DNA of 64,000 nucleotides from Myxococcales bacterium (GCA_016717005.1 JADJUF010000039.1:1240001-1304000); one strand, 5' to 3'; counted from the stretch's first letter, positions 1-8,794 are shown. Program-made: numbers and translations. Notes: generated by a model not told the origin, from the letters alone.

Positions 1-324
1 ATCGGCGAGCAGTTCGACGCGCACCTCACGCGCCTCGAGACCCAGATCGCGACGCTCGAGCTCGACGCCATCGAGCTGCGGTTCGACAAGCGCGCCCGCC
101 GCGCGCGCCTGCTGCTGCACGGCGAGTCCTCGCTGCTGTCGTTCCGCCTGTCGAGCGACATCTCCCTGCGCCGCGGCGCCGCCGCGTTCGACGCCCGCCT
201 CGAGGTCGCGGTCGCCGGGCACCGGCTCGCGATCGCGCTGCCCGACGTCGAGCTGGCGCCGCGCAGCTACCTGGGCGAGCGCTACCTCGAGGTGCGCGTG
301 CCGTTCGTGCGCCGCACGTTCTGA
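1..324 (+). CDS. C-terminal part of an unidentified protein
   Basis: An open frame enters from the left edge in frame 1 and ends at a TGA at 322-324, giving 107 visible residues; the start lies outside the window. Codon usage (strong third-position G/C) matches the neighbouring genes. The segment alternates charged and aliphatic residues, with arginine/leucine-rich stretches and no cysteines, and looks like a beta-rich C-terminal domain. I recognise no motif and assign no function. The next gene is convergent, about 50 bp away. Confidence 0.6.
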   Translation: MGEQFDAHLTRLETQIATLELDAIELRFDKRARRARLLLHGESSLLSFRLSSDISLRRGAAAFDARLEVAVAGHRLAIALPDVELAPRSYLGERYLEVRVPFVRRTF

Positions 325-352
325 GCGTCCCGGCACCGTCGTCACGGGCCGT

Positions 353-394
353 GGCTGAAGATCAGCGGCCGAAGATCAGTGGCTGAAGATCAGC
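353..394. repeat. Three tandem 14-bp repeats at a gene 3' end
   Basis: Three successive 14-bp units (353-366, 367-380, 381-394) differ at only two positions (consensus GGCTGAAGATCAGC). The repeats cover the last codons and the stop codon of the minus-strand lipoprotein gene ending at 376, and every unit carries the same TGA on the minus strand, so the gene has spare stop codons immediately downstream. It lies between convergent genes. Confidence 0.8.
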
Positions 395-876
395 GGGTAG
401 CGCACGACGCCGCGGATCGTCGGCCCGAACCGCAGGCCGGCGAGCACCTCGCACACGCACGCGTCCATCGTCGCCTGGAGGCCGCGCACCTCGACGTCGC
501 TCACCGAGCCGTCGCGCTTGATCGTGAAGCGGGTCTGGACCTTGCCTCCGGCGTCGGGCTCCCACGCCAGGAGCTTCTGGTAGCAGCCGAGGATCTGGCC
601 GCGCCGGCCCTCGAGCACGCCGCGGGCCGGATCGGCGGGGCTGAACGCCGCGGCGCTGGTCGCCGCCGGACGCGATGACAGCGACATCGGCTCGCGCACG
701 GGCCCGCCCCGCGGGCTCGCCGGCAGCTCCGCCGGCGCGGCGTGCGGACCGCAGCGCGTGACGCCATCGGCGGTCGAGATCGGCGCGCCGGCGACCGCGG
801 GCGGCTGCGCCGTCGGTCGCGCGTGGCACCCGGTCATCGCGATCAACGCGGCGAGGGTCGAGGTCGTCGGCCGCAT
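376..876 (-). CDS. Lipoprotein with TonB-C/AgmX-like C-terminal domain
   Basis: A 166-residue protein. The N-terminus is a short hydrophobic signal (ALIAMTGC) ending in a lipobox-like cysteine near residue 17, so it is probably a lipoprotein. Residues about 90-166 resemble the C-terminal domain of TonB and myxobacterial AgmX/PglI proteins: a conserved cysteine before the first helix (ILGCYQKLL), a strand reading TRFTIKRDGSVSDVEV, then a second cysteine pair (DACVCEVL) and a final GLRFGPT/YPLIF strand. Family members usually bind envelope partners; the partner here is unknown. A related protein with three such domains is at 9656-10612. The start at 876 is divergent from the FHA regulator gene with about 70 bp between, room for two promoters. 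Confidence 0.75.
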   Translation of the reverse strand: MRPTTSTLAALIAMTGCHARPTAQPPAVAGAPISTADGVTRCGPHAAPAELPASPRGGPVREPMSLSSRPAATSAAAFSPADPARGVLEGRRGQILGCYQKLLAWEPDAGGKVQTRFTIKRDGSVSDVEVRGLQATMDACVCEVLAGLRFGPTIRGVVRYPLIFSH

Positions 877-945
877 CGCGCGAGCGTACGCCCGGCGGCG
901 CGACCTGGGACACCAATCGCCAGCGGACGCCTATACTGTCCGGGC

Positions 946-2721
946 TTGGACGAGTCGACCCACGATCGGCGCGCTGCGGAGGCCACCCGGGCGAGCCCGG
1001 TCGCGCTGGTGATCTGGCTCGCCGGCGGTCCACGGATCGAACGCCTCGGCCTCGATCCGGTGGTCATCGGTCGCGGCCCACCCGCCGATCTGGTGGTGGC
1101 CGAGGCGACGCTGTCGCGGGAGCACGCGCGCGTGCAGCCGTTCGTCGGCGGCCTGCGCATCGACGACCTCGACTCGAAGAACGGGCTGCACGTCCGCGGT
1201 CGGCGGGTCGCCTCGGCCGAGCTGTTCCCGGGCGACACCTGCGAGCTGGGCGATCTCCGGATCTCGGTCACCTCGCTGTCGCGCTCGGTCGCCGGCCCAG
1301 CGCCGACCCGCTCGGACGAGGCCGTGCTCGATCGGCTGGATCTCGAGCTGGCGGCCGCGCGCACGTTCGGTCGACCGCTCGCGATCGCGCTGGTCGCCCC
1401 CGGCCCGAGCGGCGCGGTCCGCGCGGCGCTGTCGGCGGCCGTGCGCCCGGTCGACGCGGTCGGCCCGTACGCCGACGATCTCGTGCTGGTGGTGGTCGCG
1501 CAGGGCGACGCGGCGACCGCGACCCGGCTGATCGAGGGGGCCCTCGGCGGCGATGGGCGCGCGGGGATCGCGGCGTGTCCGCCGACCGAGCCCGACGCCC
1601 AGGCGCTCCTTGCCGCCGCCCGCGGCGCGCTGGCGACCGCGGGCGCCGGGTGCGTCGAGGTCGCGGCGCCGCGCGCCTCACCGCCGCCGACCCTGGTCGC
1701 GGCCAGCGCGCAGATGCGGGCGGTGCTCGACGAGCTGCGCCGGTGGGCGCCGGCCGCGCTGCCGGCGCTCATCCTGGGCGAGACCGGGACCGGCAAGGAG
1801 CTCATCGCGCGCGAGATCCATCGGGCGAGCGGCCGCGCTGGACCGTTCCGGACGATCAACTGCGGCGCGGTGCCCGAGGCGTCGCTCGAGCGCGTCCTGT
1901 TCGGCCACGTGCCGGATGCGTCCGCCGCCGCCGCCGAGCGCGCCGGCGTCTTCGAGGAGGCCGCCCAGGGCACGGTCTTCCTCGACGAGATCGCCGAGCT
2001 GCCGCTCGCGGCCCAGGCGGCGCTGGTGCGCGTGCTCGACCGCGGCCAGGTCACCCCGGTCGGGGCGGTCGCGGAGCGCGCCGTCGACGCCCGCGTGGTC
2101 GCCGCGACCCACCGCGACCTCGAGGCGATGATCCGGGCCGGGACGTTCCGCGCCGACCTGTACTACCGGCTGAACGCGCTGTCGGTGGCCCTGCCCCCGT
2201 TGCGCGCGCGCCCCGAGGATCTGGTCGAGCTCGCCGCTCACTTCCTGCGCGACGCGTGCGCGGCGGCCGGCAAGGACGTCCTCGCGATCGACGGCGCGGT
2301 GACCCAGGCGCTCCTCGATCACGCGTGGCCGGGCAACGTCCGCGAGCTGCGCAACACGATGGCGCGCGCGGCGCTGGTCGCCGTCGGCGACAGCCTCAGC
2401 CTGGCCGATCTGCCGGAGGCGCTGCGCGCGTCGGCGCAGGTCCGCGTCGACGACCCCGACGCCGAGCTCGCGAGCGTCGCCGCCGCCGACCTGGGCGACG
2501 CCGACGCGGACGCCGACGCGGGCGCCGACGACACCGGCACGGGCGTGCTCCGCGATCGGCTGCGCGAGGTCGAGATCCGCCTGATCGTCCGCGCGCTCGA
2601 TCAGGCCAAGGGCAACCAGGGCGTCGCGGCCAAGCTCCTCGGCCTGCCGAAGCGCACGCTCGTCTACAAGCTCGCGCGCTTCGGGCTCCGCCGCGTCGGC
2701 CGCTACGAGCCGACCGATTGA
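946..2721 (+). CDS. FHA-domain NtrC-type regulator lacking GAFTGA
   Basis: About 591 residues from a TTG start at 946; a GTG at 1009 is an alternative, and frames further upstream overlap the divergent gene. A TATACT hexamer at 932-937 would serve as a -10 box and would make the message nearly leaderless. Domains in order: FHA (about 25-115, with GRG, SREHARV and LDSKNG phosphothreonine-binding motifs), a region resembling a degenerate GGDEF-like fold (about 125-225), an AAA+ domain of sigma54-activator type (about 245-480: Walker A GETGTGKE, Walker B VFLDEIAEL, arginine finger in FRADLYYRLN) and a Fis-type helix-turn-helix (last 45 residues). The loop that should read ELFGHxxGAFTGA instead reads FGHVPDASAAAAERAG, so the sigma54-contacting GAFTGA motif is absent. 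It probably acts on transcription by a sigma54-independent route, gated by a phosphorylated partner. The adjacent Ser/Thr kinase is an obvious candidate. Confidence 0.85.
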   Translation: MDESTHDRRAAEATRASPVALVIWLAGGPRIERLGLDPVVIGRGPPADLVVAEATLSREHARVQPFVGGLRIDDLDSKNGLHVRGRRVASAELFPGDTCELGDLRISVTSLSRSVAGPAPTRSDEAVLDRLDLELAAARTFGRPLAIALVAPGPSGAVRAALSAAVRPVDAVGPYADDLVLVVVAQGDAATATRLIEGALGGDGRAGIAACPPTEPDAQALLAAARGALATAGAGCVEVAAPRASPPPTLVAASAQMRAVLDELRRWAPAALPALILGETGTGKELIAREIHRASGRAGPFRTINCGAVPEASLERVLFGHVPDASAAAAERAGVFEEAAQGTVFLDEIAELPLAAQAALVRVLDRGQVTPVGAVAERAVDARVVAATHRDLEAMIRAGTFRADLYYRLNALSVALPPLRARPEDLVELAAHFLRDACAAAGKDVLAIDGAVTQALLDHAWPGNVRELRNTMARAALVAVGDSLSLADLPEALRASAQVRVDDPDAELASVAAADLGDADADADAGADDTGTGVLRDRLREVEIRLIVRALDQAKGNQGVAAKLLGLPKRTLVYKLARFGLRRVGRYEPTD

Positions 2722-2743
2722 GCGCCCGCGGCCGCCGCGCGCG

Positions 2744-5473
2744 TCAGCGGAGCGCGGCGAGGGCGGCCCGGGCCGCCGCCGCGGCGGGCGAGCGGTCGCG
2801 GTCTGCGGCGGCCCAGCCCAGGCACGGACGCACGAACGCGGTCCACGACCAGTCGAGCACGCGGGGATGGATGATCTCGGCGCACGCGGCCTGGGTCCGG
2901 GCCGCGTCGCCGAGCGCGCGCCACGCGCTGGCCTCGAGGAAGCGCGCCTGCAGCAAGAAGCGCCCGTCGACCGAGAGCGCAGCGGCCCGCTCGAACGCGA
3001 AGCCGGCCGCCGCCAGCTCGCCGCGCCGCACCGCGCCGAGGCCGGTGGCGAGCTCGCGGGCCTCATCGAACGGCGACGCGCGCGCGGCCTCCAGGTAGGC
3101 GTCGTCGCCGCGCTGCGCGGCCGCGAGCACCGCGGCGACGGCGGTGCGGACGTCGGCCGCGCGGACCCGCGCGAACCCGTCGAGGATCGCGGGCTGGTGG
3201 CCGTCGTCGGGCAGCGCGAGCTCGACCGCCAGGTAGCGCAGCCAGAACACGTGGCTGGCGCCGGACGCGATCATGCGCGCCCGCGCCGTGGCGCGCAGCG
3301 GACCGACCGCGGCCGGCGGCGCGCCGGTCGCGAGCGCGACGCCGAGCTCTGCCAGCGCCAGGTCCTCGGGCCGCTGGCCCGTCGTCGGCAGCGCCGCGAG
3401 CGCCGCTCGCACGGCCACGCCATCGAAGCGGGCCGCCTGCGCCAGGACGAGCAGGTCGGCCGCGTGGTAGCTGGCCGCCGCGGCGGGGTCGGCCAGGTGG
3501 CTGGTCAGCACCGCGACCGCGGCGCGCGGATCGCGGCGCGCGATCGCCGCGCGGGCGCGCAGGAGCGTGCGGTCGGGATACTCGACCGCGTCGGCGCGCG
3601 CGACGCAGCGCGTGAGCTCGGCGTCGTCGCCGTGGGCAAAGGCCCACGCGCACACGTGGTCGAGCCCGAGCTGGAACCGCGGCGCGATCGTCACGACCCG
3701 CGCGTACTGGGCGACGGCCTCGGCGCCTCGCCCGGCGTGCCAGAGCGCCTCGAACAGGCCGTAGCGGAGATCGCGATCGTCGGGGTAGAGGGCCACCGCG
3801 CCGCGCAGGTGCTCGCTGGCCTCGGGCAGGTGTCCGCCGACGAGGAGCACCAGGCCGTCGAGGAACGCCCGCCGGGCCGGTGCGACCGGGCCGACCCCAG
3901 CGGCACGGGCGCGGGCGAGCACGCGGTCGGGGCTCCGACCGCGCCACCAGCCGATCAGCGCGGCGACGTAGTTCGCCTCGGGCCAGGCGGGGCTGGCGGC
4001 GAGCGCGCGCTCGACGGTCCGCTCGGCCTCGTCGAGCGCGTGCCGCTCGAGCGCGGCGACCGCCAGGGCGAGCTCGACCTCGCCGGGCCGGACCGCCGTG
4101 GCCACGGACGGATCGACGCCGAGCAGCTCCCGCGCGAGCCGACGCGCGGTGGTCGGGACCTCGGTCGCGCGGGCGTCGGCCTCGGCCCGGCGCAGCTCGA
4201 CCGACGGCGCCGCGAGCGACCGCAGCCGCAGGACCAGGTGCGCGCCGGCGCCGCGCGCCTCCACGCTCGCGTCGAGCGCGACCCGGGCGCCCAGGGCCTG
4301 CGCCACCGCGTCCCAGGCCGCGGGGGTCGGCGCGCCGTCGATGGCCGCGCGCAGCCGGTAGTAGTCGACGATCTCCACGTCGGCCGCGCCCGTGAGGTCG
4401 AGCCCGATCAGGTACGGGACGCCGGCGGGCGCGAACGCCAGCTCGGGATCGCCGGTGCGGTCGGTGAGGGGCAAGAGCGCCACCGGCCCGGGCAGCGGCG
4501 GCCGGGACGCGCGGCGCGGCGCGTCTCGCCGCGCGGCGAACCAACCCGCAGCCAGCAGGACCGGGACCGCCGCGGCGGCCGCCAGCCACCGCCGTCGACG
4601 GCGCGGCGTCGGCGGCGCCAGCAGCGCGCGGAACGCCGCGGCGCTCTGCGGCCGCCGCGCCGGCTCGCGCTCGAGCGCACGCACGATCGCGGCCGCGAGC
4701 GCGCGGTCGTGGAGCTGGGCGCGCAGCGCGGCGGCGCGGGCGGCGGGGTCGAGCGCGCGCGCCGCCAGCTGCCCGGTCGCGCATCGGTAGAGCGTCGCGC
4801 CCAGCGAGTACAGATCGCTCCGTGCGTCGACCGCGCCGTCGAAGCACTCCGGCGCCATGTACGCGGGCGTGCCCGCGACGTCGCGCACGCCCTCGTCGAC
4901 GAGGCGGGCGACGCCGAAGTCGGCGAGGCGCACGGTGCCGTCGTCGTCGACGATCACGTTGGCGGGCTTGACGTCGCAGTGCAGGACGTCAGCCCGATGG
5001 GCGGCGTCGAGGGCGTCGAGCAGCTGGACCGCGACGCCGCGGAGCTCGGCCGGGCCGAGCGGCGCGCGCTCGATCCGCGCGGCGAGGGTCTCGCCCCGGG
5101 CCAGCTCCATGACGATGCAGCCGGCGGCGACGTCGACCTCGAGCACCCGCACGATGTTCGGGTGCGCGAGGCGCGCGATGGCCCGGGCCTCGACGAGGAG
5201 CTGGCTCCGCGCGGCCGGATCGCGGCTGCGCGGGCCCGACAGCACCTTCACCGCGACCTCCCGTCGCAGCACGGTGTCGAACGCGACGATCACGGTGCCC
5301 ATCGCGCCCCGACCGAGCTCGCGCCGGGCCTCGAAGCGCGCGGGCAGCGTGGGCGCGGCGGCCGGGGCGGTCGGGCCGCCGCGCGGCGGCTCGGGGCGCG
5401 GCGCGGCGCTGACGGTCTCATCCACCGGCGGCGCGTCGGCGGGGCCGCGCTCGGGCGCTCCGGGTCCCTTCAC
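2744..5473 (-). CDS. Membrane Ser/Thr protein kinase with TPR-like C-terminus
   Basis: A 909-residue protein from a GTG at 5473, chosen because the kinase domain begins about 45 residues later and upstream codons run into promoter-like sequence. The kinase domain (about 46-305) has the glycine loop (GRGAMG), the ATP lysine (K76 in VAVKVL), the catalytic aspartate (D167), DFG (D185) and GTPAYMAPE. The HRD motif reads HCD, so it is a non-RD kinase that may not depend on activation-loop phosphorylation. A basic patch and one membrane segment follow (about 310-335). The 550-residue extracytoplasmic part is alanine/arginine-rich helical repeat sequence resembling TPR or eukaryotic-type adenylate-cyclase-associated repeats. 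It is convergent with the FHA regulator (22-bp gap), so the two may form a kinase/FHA pair; that link is inference. Confidence 0.88.
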   Translation of the reverse strand: MKGPGAPERGPADAPPVDETVSAAPRPEPPRGGPTAPAAAPTLPARFEARRELGRGAMGTVIVAFDTVLRREVAVKVLSGPRSRDPAARSQLLVEARAIARLAHPNIVRVLEVDVAAGCIVMELARGETLAARIERAPLGPAELRGVAVQLLDALDAAHRADVLHCDVKPANVIVDDDGTVRLADFGVARLVDEGVRDVAGTPAYMAPECFDGAVDARSDLYSLGATLYRCATGQLAARALDPAARAAALRAQLHDRALAAAIVRALEREPARRPQSAAAFRALLAPPTPRRRRRWLAAAAAVPVLLAAGWFAARRDAPRRASRPPLPGPVALLPLTDRTGDPELAFAPAGVPYLIGLDLTGAADVEIVDYYRLRAAIDGAPTPAAWDAVAQALGARVALDASVEARGAGAHLVLRLRSLAAPSVELRRAEADARATEVPTTARRLARELLGVDPSVATAVRPGEVELALAVAALERHALDEAERTVERALAASPAWPEANYVAALIGWWRGRSPDRVLARARAAGVGPVAPARRAFLDGLVLLVGGHLPEASEHLRGAVALYPDDRDLRYGLFEALWHAGRGAEAVAQYARVVTIAPRFQLGLDHVCAWAFAHGDDAELTRCVARADAVEYPDRTLLRARAAIARRDPRAAVAVLTSHLADPAAAASYHAADLLVLAQAARFDGVAVRAALAALPTTGQRPEDLALAELGVALATGAPPAAVGPLRATARARMIASGASHVFWLRYLAVELALPDDGHQPAILDGFARVRAADVRTAVAAVLAAAQRGDDAYLEAARASPFDEARELATGLGAVRRGELAAAGFAFERAAALSVDGRFLLQARFLEASAWRALGDAARTQAACAEIIHPRVLDWSWTAFVRPCLGWAAADRDRSPAAAAARAALAALR

Positions 5474-5726
5474 CCCCGCGAGCGTACCCCGAAGCGCGCC
5501 GGCCGCGCGGTCGGGCGCGGGTTGCGCGCCTGCGCAAGATCTTGCGTCGTCGCGCCATCGGTCGCGCCGCGGCGCACACCCGCGATCGTCGTCGAGCGAT
5601 CGCCCTCCGAAAGTGATCGCATTCGACGTCACAAATATCGACGCGCGCCTCCGTCGGACCTCGCGGACGAAGTGAGCCATCGCCGCTTCGGTCCGCGAAC
5701 CCACCTCCACCAAGGCGTCACCGCAC

Positions 5727-6722
5727 ATGTCCACCTACCGTCTCGTCGCCGTCACCCTCGCCCTCGCGGCGACCACGCTCGCCCTGCCCGCATGCAAGAG
5801 GGAGGGCAAGGCGACCGGCACCACCAGCGCCACCGTCCAGGAGGCGCCGCCGCTGTCGGCGGCCGACCAGGAGGCCGCCGCCGACGACGTCCTGTCCGAC
5901 AAGCTCGCGCACTACATCGAGTGCATCAACACGGTCGACCCGTTCGTCAGCGAGAGCTACCAGTACTACACGAAGGATCTATCGGCCAAGGGCGAGATCA
6001 ACCGAGTCCGCACGCCCAACGTCCGGAGCACCGGCGCTCGCCTCGAGCCCTGCTTCAAGGAGCTCGAAGCGGCGGCGACGGCCGAGCCCAAGCGCCCCGA
6101 CCTGGAGCAGCGCGCGGTCGCCTACCGCGCGGCGCTGGAGCAGCTCGAGCCGCTGCTGCTCGAGGGCAATCGCTACTACTCGCAGGGCGACTTCAAGGAC
6201 GATGACTTCGCCCACGGCAACGAGCTCCACCCGCAGATCCTGGCCGGCTTCGACGCGGTGCGGGCCGCCCGCCGGGCGCTCCGCGACGCGGTCGACGCGC
6301 AGAACGACGAGCTCATGGCGCGGAGCCTCGCGCGCCTCGAGCAACGCGAGGGCAAGTCGCTGCGCTACTACACCCGGCGGTTGATGATCGAGGGCGAGGC
6401 CACGCTCGACGTCGCGCTCGACCCCGCCGCCGAGCCCGCGGCGGTCCGCGACGCCATCGAGGCCTACAAGACGCTCTACGCCGAGCTCCTCGACCGCCAC
6501 GCCAAGCACCCCGAGGAGGTCGAGCTGGGCGGCGGCCTGGTGGCCTTCATCGCCGACGCCAACGTGGTGCTCGGAGCCTTCAAGGACGTGCAGCGCAACG
6601 CGGCCGCGAAGATCGCCGGCAAGCCGCTCGACGCCGAGGACGTCCGCCGCAACCAGCTGCTCGAGGCCTACAACCGCCTCGTCGACGAGTCCAACGAGCT
6701 GGAGTGGAAGTCCGCCGAGTAG
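5727..6722 (+). CDS. DUF3829-like (YiiG family) lipoprotein
   Basis: A 331-residue protein starting at 5727. The signal peptide ends at LALPACK, giving a lipobox cysteine near residue 23. The mature part is helical with repeated YxxC/YYxxD patterns (YIECIN, ESYQYYTKDL), resembling DUF3829/YiiG lipoproteins of unknown function. The upstream 250 bp (5474-5726) is the most AT-rich spot nearby, between divergent genes, and should carry promoters for both this gene and the kinase. The last 17 bp plus 13 bp downstream are duplicated 74 bp further on. Confidence 0.7.
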   Translation: MSTYRLVAVTLALAATTLALPACKREGKATGTTSATVQEAPPLSAADQEAAADDVLSDKLAHYIECINTVDPFVSESYQYYTKDLSAKGEINRVRTPNVRSTGARLEPCFKELEAAATAEPKRPDLEQRAVAYRAALEQLEPLLLEGNRYYSQGDFKDDDFAHGNELHPQILAGFDAVRAARRALRDAVDAQNDELMARSLARLEQREGKSLRYYTRRLMIEGEATLDVALDPAAEPAAVRDAIEAYKTLYAELLDRHAKHPEEVELGGGLVAFIADANVVLGAFKDVQRNAAAKIAGKPLDAEDVRRNQLLEAYNRLVDESNELEWKSAE

Positions 6723-6807
6723 GCCGCGGCCCGCGGGCGGCCCGTCGCCGACCAACGCCGGGGGGGCGGGGAGCTGGGTGGAAGTCCGCCGAGTAGGCCG
6801 CGGCCCG
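6704..6807 (+). repeat. 30-bp direct repeat duplicating a gene 3' end
   Basis: The 30 bp at 6704-6733, which contain the last codons and the TAG stop of the DUF3829-like gene, recur exactly at 6778-6807. A weaker third version (CCGAGCAGGCCGCGGC) follows near 6870. This is a tail duplication between convergent genes. Confidence 0.8.
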
Positions 6808-6863
6808 AGCTCGACTCCTGGCCGACGATCGCTTCATCGGCGCGTCCGACGATCTAGCGCGGA

Positions 6864-6880
6864 GGCCTGCCGAGCAGGCC
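6864..6880. terminator. Perfect 7-bp hairpin between convergent genes
   Basis: GGCCTGC, a CGA loop, then GCAGGCC form a perfect 7-bp stem. It lies 140 bp after the DUF3829-like gene and 20 bp from the end of the convergent lipoprotein gene. There is no U-tract, so it is only a candidate bidirectional terminator. Confidence 0.45.
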
Positions 6881-6899
6881 GCGGCTCGCCCGAGGTCGC

Positions 6900-7496
6900 T
6901 CAGCGGCTCCAGGTGATCGCGCGCGGCAGCTCGAGCTGGAGACCGGCGAAGACCTCGAAGCCGGTCTCGGCCATGTAGCGGACGCGCGCGACGTAGGGCT
7001 TGAACGCGCCGGTGAGCTGGACGCCGGCGGTGCCGTCGTCGGGGTAGACCGCGACCCCGAGGCCGACCGAGGCCAGGAACCACTGGCGCTCGACCTCGAC
7101 GTGGATTGGGCCGACCTCGGCGTGCGGGCCGTACTGCAACGGCGCCCAGCCCAGGTTGAGCGCCCAGCCCGGCGCCGGCCACGGCAGGTCGTCGCGGTGA
7201 TGGCTGCGGGTCGTGGTCTTGTACGCCATCCGCAGGTACAGACCGAGCTCGGCGCCGTTCTTGTTCGGCCCCGGCTCGTGGCGACCGACGCCCATGCCGC
7301 CGATGACGCCGGGCGCGACGTAGAGCTCGTGCTCGCCGGGGTCCTGGGGCGGGACGTAGAGCTCCGGCGAGCCGTTCTCGCGCGCCGGCGGCGCCAGCGT
7401 CACGATGCCGGGCGCGTTGACGGTCGAGTGATAGCGCGCCTGGGTGCAGCCCGCGGCCGCGGCCAGCGCGAGCCCGACGACGAGCGCGCGGCTCAT
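6900..7496 (-). CDS. Lipoprotein with beta-barrel-like body
   Basis: A 198-residue protein starting at ATG 7496, which overlaps the stop of the upstream gene as ATGA; in-frame codons further upstream belong to that gene read in another frame. The lipoprotein signal ends LAAAAGC. The mature region alternates hydrophobic and polar residues (GAELGLYLRMAYK, VGLGVAVYPDDG, FEVFAGLQLELP) with the stranded pattern of small outer-membrane barrels. I do not recognise the family. It is translationally coupled to the gene at 7493-7954. Confidence 0.65.
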   Translation of the reverse strand: MSRALVVGLALAAAAGCTQARYHSTVNAPGIVTLAPPARENGSPELYVPPQDPGEHELYVAPGVIGGMGVGRHEPGPNKNGAELGLYLRMAYKTTTRSHHRDDLPWPAPGWALNLGWAPLQYGPHAEVGPIHVEVERQWFLASVGLGVAVYPDDGTAGVQLTGAFKPYVARVRYMAETGFEVFAGLQLELPRAITWSR

Positions 7497-7954
7497 CGCA
7501 CCGCTCCCGGGCCCGGCTCGTACCGGCCGCTCGCGAACGCGTGGTGGGCCGGGATGATCCAGGTCGCGCGCGCGCCGTCGCCGACGATCACCTCGAGCTC
7601 GAACTGGCCGCGGCGCTTCCCGTCGTTCCAGGCGCCGTTGTTGTCGAACGGAAACGGCAGCCACGCGTAGATCAGCGAGCGCCCAGGCAGGGTCTGGACC
7701 GGCGGCAGCTCGGCGGCGACCCGCAGATCGTCGACGACCAGCTCGGCCCGGGCGATCGTCACGGCGCAGGTCGCGTGCGAGCGCAGCGCGACGGTGACGC
7801 CGACGCCGGTCTTGCCCGACGTGCGCACGAACGCGTCGGCGTCGAGGCAGCCGTGATCGAGGTGGGTGCCGCTGTCGAGGGACCAGCGCGGGTAGGCGCG
7901 CGCAGGCCCGCCACAGGCGGCCGCGGCGATCAGGGGCAAGAGGAGGCTACGCAC
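7493..7954 (-). CDS. Small lipoprotein, function unknown
   Basis: A 153-residue protein. The short N-terminal signal ends AAAACGG, a probable lipobox. The mature domain has strand patterns (GVGVTVALRSHATCAVTIARAEL) suggesting an immunoglobulin-like or beta-sandwich fold, with paired cysteines likely disulphide-bonded in the periplasm. It overlaps the downstream lipoprotein gene by 4 bp (ATGA), so the two form a two-gene operon and may work together. No family recognised. Confidence 0.6.
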   Translation of the reverse strand: MRSLLLPLIAAAACGGPARAYPRWSLDSGTHLDHGCLDADAFVRTSGKTGVGVTVALRSHATCAVTIARAELVVDDLRVAAELPPVQTLPGRSLIYAWLPFPFDNNGAWNDGKRRGQFELEVIVGDGARATWIIPAHHAFASGRYEPGPGAVR

Positions 7955-8020
7955 GCCGCGATAACGTTCGCACGGCCCGGCGCTTACGCGCGGGCGCCGG
8001 GGCGCCGATCGGGTCGTCGA

Positions 8021-8794
8021 TCAACCCGGCGGTCGCAGCGCCGCGGTCATGCGCGCCGGATCATCGGTCATGACGCCGTCGGCGCCGAGCGCGATCAGGC
8101 GGCGGGCCTCGGCGGGATCGTCGACGGTCCAGAAGTCGACCCGCAGGCCCAGCTGGTGGCAGCGGTCGATGAAGCCTCGCCGATCGAACCGCACCGGCCC
8201 GGCCCGCAGCGGCACCTGGGCGGCGCTGCCGACGAACGGCAGCGCGCGGATCACCCGCCGCGGCAGCGCCAGGAGCGCCGCGACCTCGGTCTGCGCCAGC
8301 GCGGTCTCGCCGCCGTAGCCGCCCCGACGCACCGCGATCAGCGTGCGCGCACGGAAGCTGGCGAGCGTGACCCGGTCCTCGGCCTTGCGCTGCCGCAGGA
8401 GCGCCAGCAGCGGCCGCACCATCGGGGGCAGCCACTGCTTGACGTCGACGTTGAGCCGCACCGTCGGGAACGTCGCCAGCAGCTCGTCGAGCGTCGGCGC
8501 CCGGAAGCCGCGGTCCGCGTGGGGCCGGCTGCCGTCGGCGGCGACGAAGCCGTGGCCGACGTCGAGGGCCTGGGCCTCGCGCAGGTCGAGGTCGGTCCAG
8601 CGCGCCGCGCGACCGCTCATGCGCTGCGCGTCGGGGTCGTGCGAGACCAGCGGGTGCCCGTCGCGGGTCAGGTGGACGTCGAGCTCGAGCGCGTCGACGC
8701 CGAGGTCGACCGCGCGCTGGAACGCGGGCAGGGTGTTCTCGGGGAGCTCGGCCGGGCAGCCGCGGTGCGCGTACAGGCGGAAGTCGTGGGCCAC
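8021..8794 (-). CDS. Glycerophosphodiester phosphodiesterase
   Basis: A 257-residue protein from a GTG at 8794; an ATG at 8845 would overlap the divergent gene and add an atypical extension. It hydrolyses glycerophosphodiesters to an alcohol and glycerol 3-phosphate. The GDPD signature is clear: HRGCPAELPENTLPAF, then LELDVHLTRDGHPLVSHDP with the metal-binding ELD and the catalytic second histidine. The C-terminal half carries LNVDVK, VDFWTVDDP and GADGVMTDDP, typical of the TIM-barrel closing strands. No signal peptide is seen, so it should be cytoplasmic. Length is normal for the short bacterial GDPDs. Confidence 0.9.
   Translation of the reverse strand: MAHDFRLYAHRGCPAELPENTLPAFQRAVDLGVDALELDVHLTRDGHPLVSHDPDAQRMSGRAARWTDLDLREAQALDVGHGFVAADGSRPHADRGFRAPTLDELLATFPTVRLNVDVKQWLPPMVRPLLALLRQRKAEDRVTLASFRARTLIAVRRGGYGGETALAQTEVAALLALPRRVIRALPFVGSAAQVPLRAGPVRFDRRGFIDRCHQLGLRVDFWTVDDPAEARRLIALGADGVMTDDPARMTAALRPPG

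Noticed and set aside
5474..5734. An N-terminal extension of the kinase to 5734
   Set aside because: The extra codons overlap the start of the divergent lipoprotein gene and the most AT-rich intergenic stretch, which is better explained as a promoter region.
2867..6205. A plus-strand open frame of over 1,100 codons opposite the kinase
   Set aside because: It is the antisense of the kinase gene in very GC-rich DNA; its translation is arginine/glycine-rich low complexity with no motif and it runs into the lipoprotein gene in another frame.
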